Shown here in pieces: positions 21,625-31,736 of a DNA stretch of 64,000 nucleotides. Source of the stretch: Annulohypoxylon bovei var. microspora (taxonomy: Eukaryota; Ascomycota; Sordariomycetes; Xylariales; Hypoxylaceae); assembly GCA_022836615.1 (NCBI GenBank), contig MU405330.1, forward strand, positions 1 to 64,000. Direction: 5' to 3'. The position numbers and the translations under genes are program-made. Below the pieces are notes generated by a model. That model had not been told where the DNA came from and searched no databases. It saw nothing but the letters and a program-made list of their open reading frames with translations. Numbering within the stretch: position 1 is the first letter of the stretch; every line of letters starts with the position of its first letter.

Positions 21625-23213
21625 GATGTAGCAGCGGGAATGAATGCCTTATTAATATTGATACCTCCAAAGATAGGAAATCGGCTGAAGACGAGTAGTA
21701 TTTGTTCTTGCAGCAAACTAGAGATAAAGAGGGTATTTAACTGAATTCATAGATATACAAAAACAAACCCCCTTTTCTCCATGGAAGCAGCAGACTAGGC
21801 ACGCAAGCATATTCCAAGTCAAGCACAGCATGCACAACACGGTGTGATCCTTCGCATCTGATCGGTTGGTAGCTTACAAGCATTGCTATACTACCTATGG
21901 AATCGGCCTATATCATACAAAATCGTATCATACAATATCATACGTGTATTAATGGTAAAAAGCCACATACATACTTACCTACTTTCCGTCGATGTAGTTA
22001 TGTAAGTAACCAATCAAGGTGCAATGATACACCAGAAGTATAATACATATCATACGTATTTTACAGGGGTTGTGAGTTATACGCGTATTCGATTATAAAT
22101 ACGTATTTTTCGAAACCCTAATACTACCTACATAGCCACATGAATGCAGCGATCGTCATAATAATTTCACATGCTGCATGCCAATGATACACTACCTCGT
22201 GGGACAACAAAGGCTGACCAATAAGAAGTTGGATGTTTTTAATATGTTTCAATTGTGCGAGCGGGATCCGAATTATAGGGAGTGCGATATAAATACGAAT
22301 ACGTATACTATTTGTACGAGCCTATTCCGGCTAGCTCCCGGGGCAGCGCATGGGATGTTCCCGCCACGGTACATATGCCGGATATCCGCTGTCGTTCGCG
22401 AATAGGATGCTTAGGATTTCCGTCGTCGTGGTTCGTACTTTGACCGCGATCATTCGTGGTCCGTGTGATTTGGTCCTCGACAGCCGAAAAACACCAATTA
22501 TCTTGATCATGATTAGAAGCGTCTCAATGCGAGTGGTCATCCGCTAATACAGCAGCCCTGCTGATGGATCATTGAGGCTACATATGTAGGTACAGGGTCT
22601 AGAACCTGTCAAATGTTGTTAATTGATCCATCTTCATTGGAAGTTGTCTTACCCAAGCATTAACCTGGATGGCTTATTTCGGCAACCCTTAGTCTTCTTA
22701 AAGATACTTCATGCTGGAACTTTCCCATGTTCCTTTTCTTTCATCTACAGTATGATTACCCTGGTTAATACAAGGCTGTAATAAATTAGCCGCCTTGCAT
22801 TAAGTTATACTTCTGATTTCTAAGTGGTCTGAAGGTTGGGCGAATCTGATTCATGTGACAGGAAGGCCAGTGAGCTTTAATTCGCAGGTTGAAGGCTCAA
22901 GGTTTCTGGTGATGCTAACGTCATGTTTCTTTACATGACAGTGTTAAAATGCTACATTTTCAAGTATCGACTACCTAAGGTAACATGGGAAATTATTAAA
23001 CCTTCCAAGGTTCTCTATGGAAAATTGAAATCCCGCCAAACTCCGGCCTTGTAACTAGCGTGGCTGTGGTTGCACATTGAAGCCTCTCCGTAGCTCCTTC
23101 GGCAATCGTCTTAAAATGAGGCGGGGCACCCCGGTCCGGGTTAACCGAGATGTTAATCATTTCATCTGAATTCTTCAACCCCGACTTTATTAGAGAGACT
23201 TTGTTTAGCGACA
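21625..23213. other. intergenic, no gene seen
   Basis: Contains the promoter of the peroxidase gene on the left. Between about 21905 and 22315 there are many short variants of ATCATAC and ATACGTAT, forming a loosely repetitive AT-rich patch. Frames at 22331-22547 show no domain. Confidence 0.5.
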
Positions 23214-24553
23214 ATGTCACGGCTGTTCATAAGTCATGCCTCCCGGATACAAGCTAATCCGCGGACGATGAGAATGGCGTCCCGAGCTTCATCGTTAGCG
23301 TTGAACCATCATCATGATTTCTCAACAACCCCTCGCCGAAATATCATGGAAACGATGGGCTTCACAGAAAACCAAATGATGGTAAGAGAAGTAATAAGTT
23401 CAGTGTGTTCCCAATTCCCAAATAGGTACATACTGGCAAGAACATGATCAAACGGAAGAAGATCCCGCAGACTTCCATGCTACCTTAGCTAAAGGGGGGT
23501 GGCTTGGGATCGCGCTGCCAGAAGAGTTGGGCGGGTCCGGTCTTGGTATCGCCGAGGCGGTGATGATGATGCAAACTATCACCGGGTCAGGTGCCGGCAT
23601 GGCAGGCACGCAGGCCATTCATGCGAATGTATATGCGACGCAACCCCTGGCCAAATTCGGCACGAAGTACCAGTTAGAGAGTACGATACCTAACATTGTC
23701 TCGGGCAAATGGAGGACTTGTTTCGGCGTGACAGAGCCCAATACGGGCCTAGACACGTTGAGGCTACGAACCGTGGCCGTGAAAGATGCGGGCGGTTCGT
23801 ACAGCGTAACAGGTCAGAAAACCTGGATTACTTGTGCTCAGGTGGCCAAGAAAATGATCCTCCTAGCGCGCACTACGTCATTAGAAGAAGTAAAAAAGCC
23901 AAGTGAAGGACTGTCCCTATTCTGTATTGATCTAGATAAGAGTGCCCCCGAGTTAGACATGCGGAAGATCAAGAAGATGGGCGGGCGTGCAGTAGATGCG
24001 AACGAAGTATTCTTCGACGATTACAAGATCCCAGCGGATACTCTAATAGGGCCAGAGAACCAAGGCTTCAAGATATTTCTACCCGGGATGAATGCTGAGC
24101 GCTGTTTACTTGCAGGAGAGGCGCTCGGCTTGGGATATGCCGCCTTGAAGAAGGCGGCGGAGTATGCGCGCGAGCGCGTCGTCTTCCAACGACCTATCGG
24201 AATGAACCAGGGGTATCGCTCACCCGTTAGCGGACGCGTACATGCATCTTGAGGCCGCAAAGTTGGCTACCTATCACGCTGCGCGACTTTATGATAGTAG
24301 CAAAAAGGACGAATCGATCAAGCAGGACGCGATAGGCGTGGCTGCAAATACTGCCAAGTATCTAGCCGCCGAAGCTGCATTTACCGCCTGTGAAAGGGCA
24401 GCCATGACACATGGAGGGATGGGGTACGCGATAGAATACGATGTTGAGAGGTGGCTGAGAGAAAGCCTAGTGCCTCGCATCGCCCCAGTGAGTCGAGAGA
24501 TGATCATGAACTATATCAGCGAAAAGGTGTTGCAGTTACCGAGAAGTTATTAG
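23214..24553 (+). pseudogene. acyl-CoA dehydrogenase with two frameshifts
   Basis: The encoded family is unmistakable: an N-terminal Arg/Ser-rich presequence of mitochondrial type, ENQMMVREVISSVCSQFP, the middle-domain FAD/substrate segments CFGVTEPNTG and WITCAQ, and the C-terminal helices with ERVVFQRPIG and AMTHGGMGYA. But the frame breaks twice. Near 23424-23434 (TACATAC) one net extra base moves the coding frame, just where the family has a YWxEHD motif. At 24210-24213 a run of four G, where three would keep the frame, shifts it again inside the RPIGMNQGIAHP motif. Neither break has usable splice sites nearby that would cure it. All other family motifs survive, so inactivation is recent, or the breaks are assembly errors. 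Expected role was mitochondrial fatty- or branched-chain acyl-CoA oxidation. Confidence 0.82.
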
Positions 24554-24582
24554 GAGGTTCTAATATATTTTTTTTTGGTGGG

Positions 24583-24612
24583 TCAGGGGCACTCAGGGGC
24601 ACTCAGGGGCAA
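24583..24612. repeat. three tandem copies of a 10-bp unit
   Basis: The unit TCAGGGGCAC is repeated three times (last copy TCAGGGGCAA) just after the acyl-CoA dehydrogenase relic. It is a short minisatellite with no visible function. Confidence 0.9.
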
Positions 24613-24989
24613 CCAAGGGGCTTTGTGTACTCATATTAGGTAATCAGACTTTCGTCACGTGCCTCTTACATTTAAGCAAGCCCAATACCACCTTATGACA
24701 ATACGCATGACATCATCTATTTTATGCCCAAAAATTCTACGTGTGAGAACTCCAACTCATACAATATTCGTAATCAGGTATGCAGGCTATGAGATATGAC
24801 ATCGATTTTCTTAACCTCTTTAATTCGATCTCATTCATAATACAATTTTACTGTTTTAGTTAAAATATTAGTGTCAAAGCGAAATCCGTTACAGTTGTTA
24901 CCGGATCCCCTACGGATTGTTCAAAGCTTCAGAGACAACTGGTCTCTTATTAACATTGCTCATAGAGCATCCTACACTACACTTTTGAT
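24613..24989. promoter_or_regulatory. promoter region of the histidine phosphatase gene
   Basis: About 380 bp of AT-rich sequence before the phosphatase start codon; no specific operator is recognised. Confidence 0.35.
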
Positions 24990-26423
24990 ATGGCGATCGA
25001 GAAGCAGGAACTTGGCTCATACGAAGAAATTCATGTCGGGTCCTACCGACGACCTGCAGCACATCAACGATGTTGTCTTGCTTTAGTTCTGGGCTTAGTC
25101 TCGGGGGTAATGTTGTTACTACGTTTCTGTGGACCCAAATCCACAGCTCTCTCTGGCCTGATATGGCCAACAACAATAAACGATGATAGCTTCCACTTGT
25201 ATGAACACTTAGGACATCGATCGCCCTTCTTTGTTCCTCCAAACACTCCAGAATCGCTACGATCAGGCACTCCCCCAGGCTGCACTGTATCTAAGGCATT
25301 TCTAATTCATAGACACGGTAGCCGGCAGCCTCACCCGAACGAGCATGCTGTTATTCAGAGCTTATCATATTATATCAACAATAACAGCGCTGTACTCTCG
25401 TTACCCCAATCCCAGCTCCCCGACGCCTGGTCATTTCTAGCAAGGGGGTGGAATAACACTTTGGGCACCGAGGATCTCACAGCCTCCGGTCGGAAGCAAC
25501 TATTTGACCATGGAGTCGCTCTAAGGTTACATTATCCAGACTTGTATACAGAGACCAAAGTTCTAGCAGGTGATGAGGATCGAGTTGTGGAGTCCGCCAG
25601 GTGGTTCATGGACGGCTATTACGGCCGCGACTCAAACAGCACTGCCACCCTGAGCGTTGTAGGCGAGAACGACGATACAATTAGCTGGATCACACCTCAG
25701 TATACCTGCCAAAAGTGGGACTCTAACCTTGGTGAAGATTCGCTAGCCGAGTGGCGTGCCGTTTATCTGCCGCCTATTGCACAGCGCATCAACGATACAC
25801 TTGCGAACGCCTGTCCTAGTGTCCAATTCACCGAGGAGCATGTACATGGCATGTTATACGCCTGCGCATATGAGACAGCCGTTTACGGTATTGGGTCGTC
25901 GCCTTGGTGTAATGTATTTCTGCCCAAAGAAATAATGGATAATGAGTATGAATCCGACCTCCAGATGCGTGGATTCTCCGGCTATGGACTCCCTGGTGAG
26001 ATGGGCCCTGTCCTTGGTAGTCTGTTAGTCAGCAACGTGACGAATTTCCTGCTGGAGGATGAAGGACAGAAACTCTCGCTGGGGTTTGGCCACGACAAGA
26101 CCATTGCACTAGGGTTGACAGCGTTGGGGCTCGCGTCTGATGAGTCGTATCCGTCGACCGGTCCAGTCGATCCGGACAGAGCTTGGAGAGCAGCGAAACT
26201 AATGCCTTTTGCCGCATCTATGTTTTGGAAACGGTTGGATTGTGGTAAGGAGAGAAGAATCCAGTTGATACTGGACGACGCAAATTTTGGTCTGGGACCG
26301 ACTGGTTGCAAGATTGATGAGTATGGATCATGCGCTTTTGAGGACTTCTTGAGTACGGCTATAGTACAGGCGGCTCTTAACGTCACACATGATGACAAGA
26401 GATGGAAAGGCGCATGCCGCTAG
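24990..26423 (+). CDS. histidine-phosphatase (branch 2) family protein, membrane anchored
   Basis: A single exon of 477 aa. The N-terminus is cytosolic in character, followed by one span at about residues 29-46 (CLALVLGLVSGVMLLL), so topology is type II, with the catalytic part outside or in the secretory lumen. The catalytic motif RHGSRQP (108-114) and the GHDKT motif (His368-Asp369) define branch 2 of the superfamily, with phytases, acid phosphatases and multiple inositol-polyphosphate phosphatase. Many Asn-X-Ser/Thr sites and paired cysteines fit an extracellular domain. Secreted phytases have a cleavable signal; a lasting anchor is less common. The substrate is not evident. No intron is needed. 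Confidence 0.9.
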   Translation: MAIEKQELGSYEEIHVGSYRRPAAHQRCCLALVLGLVSGVMLLLRFCGPKSTALSGLIWPTTINDDSFHLYEHLGHRSPFFVPPNTPESLRSGTPPGCTVSKAFLIHRHGSRQPHPNEHAVIQSLSYYINNNSAVLSLPQSQLPDAWSFLARGWNNTLGTEDLTASGRKQLFDHGVALRLHYPDLYTETKVLAGDEDRVVESARWFMDGYYGRDSNSTATLSVVGENDDTISWITPQYTCQKWDSNLGEDSLAEWRAVYLPPIAQRINDTLANACPSVQFTEEHVHGMLYACAYETAVYGIGSSPWCNVFLPKEIMDNEYESDLQMRGFSGYGLPGEMGPVLGSLLVSNVTNFLLEDEGQKLSLGFGHDKTIALGLTALGLASDESYPSTGPVDPDRAWRAAKLMPFAASMFWKRLDCGKERRIQLILDDANFGLGPTGCKIDEYGSCAFEDFLSTAIVQAALNVTHDDKRWKGACR

Positions 26424-26806
26424 ATGTCAAATTGATATTTCTAACTAAGTTACTTTGGCAAGTAAGATTGAAGAAAGTTGGTAGGTACATAATTGCCCGC
26501 AAGAAGGGGTTACAAACTGGTAGACTGTAATAAGCGCTGGGAGCTTCATTGCTCTCTCCAACTACGCTAGGTTAAGGGGCGGATGTCGGCGGAAAGGTCA
26601 CATTGGTTTCCCACTTCTGTTTCTCCACTTCGGCTGTGATGGTGTCATATTCAATCAGGATTCGGAGGACGAAAGCAACATTGATCACAACGCATATTCC
26701 TTTCACGGTGTGTGAATGTTCAAGGATCACGCTTGAAGGGTAGAGTCTGGACTATCTCATATGAAATATTAACCAGTCACCTTTGAGTCCTTTCAAATTG
26801 CCGAGG
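26424..26806. promoter_or_regulatory. intergenic, promoter of the ornithine-cyclodeaminase-like gene
   Basis: 383 bp between two plus-strand genes. No operator is recognised. Confidence 0.35.
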
Positions 26807-27931
26807 ATGAACAGTCTCACAGTTCTCTCTGACTCGGCCGCGCATCGGATGCTTATCGGCCTTTCTCAACCTGAAATAGTCTTTTTCCAGGCCTCACTCT
26901 CTAGGTGTCTCCAGCAATTTTCTGTAGGCACAGAACGCCAGTATCAGCCAGCCCCTGGAATCGTCAACCGGCCCAATGGCCAAAAGACGCTATTCAGGCT
27001 CTTCACGTCACCCACGGCGGTCGGAACAAAGATCATTGTCGATCCTACGCCAACACACCACGGCCCAAAACTTCCGTTGCAGGGCATCGTAGCGATATGC
27101 GATGAGAACGGCTTACCAAAGGGTATCATCAATGCCGGAGAGCTCACCGGATACCGTACCTCGCTAATTGCCCTGATCCCTTATATGTGGCGGCGTAACA
27201 CTGAAAACATTGTTGTGTACGGTGCCGGCAAGCAGGCGCTCTGGCACATCCGACTCGCGTTGGCTCTACGCGGGAGCGAGATCAAGTCCATCACCGTCGT
27301 GAACCGTTCCGAGCCGAGGGCCAGAGAGATGCTTGACAAAGTAGCCCAAGAAAATGCCGAACGCTGGAAATCTTCGGTTACGATGAAATACCTCGACCTG
27401 TCAGGTCCTAATTTCGAGAAAGTTTTAGAAACTGTACTAGCAGATGCCGACGCCATATTCTGTACCGTGCCTTCTCATGAGCCCCTGTTTCCAGCCAAAT
27501 ACATATTAGGTCAGGGGACAAGGACTAAAAACCCGTATATCTCAGCTATCGGCTCCTGGCAGGCCGACATGATAGAAATAGATCCAACCCTTATTAAAAG
27601 CATCGTTAACGATACCGAAAATGGTTTCCACCCCGAGAACAGCTCAGGGGGCGCCATCTTGGTCGACGACCGAGAGACTATCCTGACACATACCGGAGAA
27701 GCTGTTCAGAGCGAGTTAAAAACAGACGATATGGTTGAAATCGGCAAAATATTCCACATATTAGAACATGAACCCGACCAGGCTCGGAAAGAGAAGCTGA
27801 AGCAGTGGCTGAAGGAAGGCCTCGTCGTGTACAAGAGCGTTGGCGTTGGCGTGACAGATCTCGCGGCTGGGGAGAATATCCTTGCGTTGGCTAAGGAACA
27901 CAAGTTAGGGGCTCAAATAGAAGATTTCTAA
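26807..27931 (+). CDS. ornithine cyclodeaminase / mu-crystallin family dehydrogenase
   Basis: Single exon, 374 aa from the first ATG (26807); the open frame begins earlier but with no ATG. The N-terminal part has the family stretch PLQGIVAICDENGLPKGIIN and ELTGYRTS (112-119), an Arg-containing substrate site. A Rossmann motif, VVYGAGKQALWH (139-143 being GAGKQ), binds NAD(P). Then come VTVVNR, ADADAIFCTVPS and ISAIGSWQADMIEID. Family members convert ornithine to proline with ammonia loss, or reduce ketimines. Which of these applies here cannot be told; fungal homologues also act in secondary metabolism. It is convergent with an amino-acid permease 650 bp downstream. No targeting signal is seen, so it is probably cytosolic. 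Confidence 0.88.
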   Translation: MNSLTVLSDSAAHRMLIGLSQPEIVFFQASLSRCLQQFSVGTERQYQPAPGIVNRPNGQKTLFRLFTSPTAVGTKIIVDPTPTHHGPKLPLQGIVAICDENGLPKGIINAGELTGYRTSLIALIPYMWRRNTENIVVYGAGKQALWHIRLALALRGSEIKSITVVNRSEPRAREMLDKVAQENAERWKSSVTMKYLDLSGPNFEKVLETVLADADAIFCTVPSHEPLFPAKYILGQGTRTKNPYISAIGSWQADMIEIDPTLIKSIVNDTENGFHPENSSGGAILVDDRETILTHTGEAVQSELKTDDMVEIGKIFHILEHEPDQARKEKLKQWLKEGLVVYKSVGVGVTDLAAGENILALAKEHKLGAQIEDF

Positions 27932-28580
27932 GTAACGGGATCTACTCTAGAACCTGACAAGAGGTAATTCTAAGAATTTTCCGATTAAATAATACCCCTC
28001 GTTGTATAGAATTTCAATCATTGCCTAGGTATCAATATGAATACATCGAGAGTCCGACCAATGATTACGTAATTATACCTGTAGAAAACCCCTTTTATTC
28101 GAGCCAATCAAGCGAAAGGGATTTCTTATTTTTAAAGAGACCTTCTCATATTTCGAGGGCCATGTAGACACTGAGGTCATCGTCAGCTTTGGTAATACCG
28201 AAGTATGGTTTGAGGCGTACAAAATGCCACTAGGCCGACGGGACCTACGATCGGAAAGTGCGCCTTGACACTACGGGATTCCTCCCGGTCCCCACTTCTC
28301 TCGGATCACCCGACACAAGATATCATAAAACCTAGCTCTGTATTCGCCGCTAACCGCAAGCTTTGGTTTTTTTATTCATTATCTACATTGCGAAATCCGG
28401 CATTTGTATGCAGTTTTTTTTGTCGAGGTCACATTAGAAAGACTTTCACGCAGGACAGCCTACACCCCAAAGACACTAGTATCAATCGCGAGAGCCGTAA
28501 TTTCCAACAGGCATAACACGCCGTTTTATTTCGTATGCGCTTCCCTTCCCAAAACATGACATTTCATCATCTCCGAACCC
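27932..28580. other. intergenic between convergent genes
   Basis: About 650 bp holding only 3' ends and presumed terminators. AT-rich with several T-runs (28365-28420). No gene is seen. Confidence 0.45.
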
Positions 28581-30510
28581 CTAAGCAAGCCAGTACCACA
28601 CCTTCTCCACCCAATTCCTCGGCACGGGCACCTCGTCCGCCGCGCTCATGTCGTCCATCTCCTTCTTGCCGGTCCAGATATCCACGTCCTCGACCCTGAT
28701 CGCAAACCTCGTCCTGTACACGAGCTTGTGCCCGATATACAGCACGAGGAAGACGGGGATGGTGATATACGCAGCCAGAAAGCTCGACACGCTCCACTGC
28801 GAGGGGAAGAAGACCTGGAAGCCGTTGGTCAGGGTCAGCAGGGAGATGAGGAACAGCACGGCGTACGAGGCGCCGGGCTGCAGCGGGGTGCGGAAGGGCA
28901 GGGCCTCCAGCTGGCCGTGGTGCTCCACGGCCTTGCGGAAGCGCAGGTACGTGATCACGACGACGATCCAGGCGATGAAGCCCGAGATCGTGCTGATGTT
29001 GGTGAACCACGCGAACACCTGCGCGCCCGAGTTGGACGCGTTGAGGAAGGCCAGGCAGCCGACGGCCAGCGTGGCCAGGACCGCGGCCCACGGCACGCCG
29101 CGCCGCGTCGTGAGCCCGAACACGCGCGGCGCCTGGCCGCTGACCGCCATCGAGTACAGCACGCGCGACCCCGAGTAGCAGAAGGCGTTGCCGGCGCTCC
29201 AGGCCGAGGTCAGCACCGCGGCGTTGATCACGTGGTTCAGGCCGCGGATGCCGGCGCGCGCGATGCCGATGACGTACGGGCTGGCGGACGCGTTGGAGTC
29301 GCCCGACAGCAGGCGGTTGTCGTCGTTGGGCACGATGACGCCGATGGCCAGGGACCCGAGCCCGTAGAAGATGGCCAGGCGCCAGACGAAGCGGCGCGCG
29401 GCCTTGGGGATGTTGCGGCGCGGCGCCACGGTCTCGCCGGCCGACAGCGCGATCAGCTCCGGCGACGTGATGAAGGAGAAGCCGGCGCGCACGAACGCCG
29501 TCCAGTACGCGAGGAAGCGGCCGGTGTTGCCCTGCACCAGGTACGGGACGAAGGCGCCGGGCGGGTCCTGCCAGTACCGGAAGTACAGCGCGTCGTGGTT
29601 GGGGCCGCCGCCGAAGAAGAGCACGATGCTGAGGATGATAAGGCCCATGATCGTGAGGAGCTTGATGCTGGCGAACCAGAACTCGGCCTCGCCGAAGAAG
29701 GAAACGGCGATGATGTTGAGCAGCAGGATCACGACGAGCTGGATGGCGATCCAGACGGGCACAGGGACGGCCTCGGTCCAGTATTGCAGGATGATGGCGC
29801 CGGCGGTGCATTCCGCTGCAACCAGCATTGCGTATGCATACCAGTAGTTCCAGCCAGCTGCGAAGGCAAGACTAGGCTCGACGAAGCGACCTACGAAGTA
29901 CGGGATGGAGATTCCCTTTAGAGGTACTGCGGCGAACTTAAGTTAGTTGGAGAACTATGGGATTATAAAAAGGGGGTTAAGAATGAAAACGAGAATTGCG
30001 GGAATGAGCCGTTTCTTCTCAGGGAGTTTGGTAACTATTCGGGGAATTGATCTCCAGTCTTAGGAGTAAAGGCCTCCATTGATAAAGAGAAGAGGCCTCG
30101 AAACAGGTTCGGAAAACTCACGGTACGTGACCATCTCGGCCAAATCATTCATAATGACCCAGACTATAAACATCATGGACAAGTACGCCATAAACAAGGG
30201 CGCCGGCCCAGCGGTAGCGAGGATCTGACCCGAGCCGATGAACAGTCCGGTTCCGATTCTATAAGCATGTCACGTTTAGTAAGCTACGTAAGCTAAAAGC
30301 GCGACCAGGGATGAATGTGACTCACGCGCCTCCGAGAGCGAGGAATTGGATATGCCGACTCTTCAAGCCTCTCTTGAGTTGATGACCGTCCGCGAGGTTC
30401 ATCTCCCCGATCCGGTTCGACGCGGTCCGGTCGAGCTCTGCTTTCGGTTCAGACTCGGCTAGGCCATAGTCGGCCGCGTAGGCCACGTCTGCTGTACCGT
30501 CTGGTCTCAT
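28581..30510 (-). CDS. amino-acid permease, APC superfamily (YAT type)
   Basis: Exons 30510-30326, 30258-30122 and 29926-28581 (introns 67 and 195 bp) encode 555 aa. About 60 polar residues precede HIQFLALGGAIGTGLFIGSG, the hallmark first span of yeast-type amino-acid transporters; the motif is split by intron 1. There are twelve hydrophobic spans. ITSPELIALSAGE and RNIPKAARR are typical YAT landmarks. Likely a plasma-membrane proton symporter for amino acids; specificity is not readable. The long third exon is extremely GC-rich, with G or C at almost every third position, unlike the surrounding AT-rich DNA. This also creates long false open frames on the opposite strand. It is convergent with the ornithine-cyclodeaminase-like gene. 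Confidence 0.93.
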
Positions 30511-31736
30511 CTTCCGCTCCTACAACCAGAACTTCCGAGGTAGAAAAGTTTGCTGCTTCACGCAGCGATGAACGTCTAGAATCCCCGCAGCTTATTTCGA
30601 GGACGGGCCGTTGTCGCAGACTACATGCAGACAGCAAATATGTAAAGTTACATGTAGAATGGCGATGAAGAGAAGCAAAAATTGTAAGACGCGACTCGAT
30701 CCTGCGTTTTTAAACAAACATCCGATTTACCTCAAGAGGCAGCGAGGCAGACAGATCCCACTGTGTTACCATTCCTCTCGCCCAGGTACATACATGGGGC
30801 GTCTGTGGCGTCAGTGGACCTTTCACCGACGCTCGGCCTGCCTAAATGGTGAGATCGGAGTTGAAGATTGCCACTTGAGGGTTAGCGAAATGCGGAGAAT
30901 CTGGCTCAGGATTTTCCACGTTATTTTAATTCGCTATGGAAGAGATAAACCAATAAGATATGACTTTTTCCGTTTAGGTAATTACACCTAGGTGAGTAAT
31001 TCGACAGTCTAGGATAAATAATAGTAACTTGATTCTCAAAGGTTTAGGGCTTAGAGTCAAAACTAAACACTAGCGAAGACTAGAGGCTAAAGCTTAATTC
31101 TTCGGTAACTGAGCGACTGTCATTTTCGTCATACTACTAGGGACCCGACGTTGTCTTACATTCGATAATGGATAATGCCTATGTAGGTACCTAATCTATC
31201 AGACAACGCATTTTTCTGTTCGGTGTCTTGAATTGGCTTAGATATAATATTCTTAATTTCTATAACCGTTTCTACCCGAGTTTACCCATCTCTCCGGCTT
31301 GGGAGTCGGTGAACCTCTAGTTTGCGTGACGCCGGCTTAGGTAGGTAATTATATAGAGGGCGTTGTCGGGATGATCTAGGTATCGAATATACAGAGTACG
31401 GGATATATTAGTTATTCCAATGAGTTCGTCTCTCGGAGGTTTCATCTTTTTAGCGTGTTGGGACGACTTAGGATAGCTTGGTGTGGGTGTGATGATGACG
31501 ACGCACTACCCCGGTCGCTTGCGTGGATCATCTCAATAAGTAGGCCTTATGCTCTGCGGTTCTGCAGCAAACAGCAATACATATAATAGAACCAATTCCC
31601 AACAGCTAACGCCCGGCCTTAATACAAATTTGTTCAACTTCAAACGCCATCACCGGATTGTTTTAGTCCATTGATCTATACAAAAACCATGCCTCCGGCC
31701 AACTCTACTATCCCAGGATTTCACCCAAGTTTCTAT
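30511..31736. other. intergenic, no gene seen
   Basis: Upstream of the permease gene and downstream of the mannosidase gene. Frame 30611-30991 has no domain. Some TAGGTA/TACCTA motifs are present (31180, 31340). Confidence 0.5.

Noticed and set aside
28567..29811. 414-codon minus-strand frame in the permease region
   Set aside because: Shifted frame of the permease; the translation is Arg/Ala/Pro-rich and lacks spans, while the other frame gives a clean transporter.
28728..29921. 397-codon open frame on the plus strand across the permease exon
   Set aside because: It is the antisense shadow of a GC-rich gene; its translation is low-complexity Arg/Gly/Ala/Glu, with no domain.
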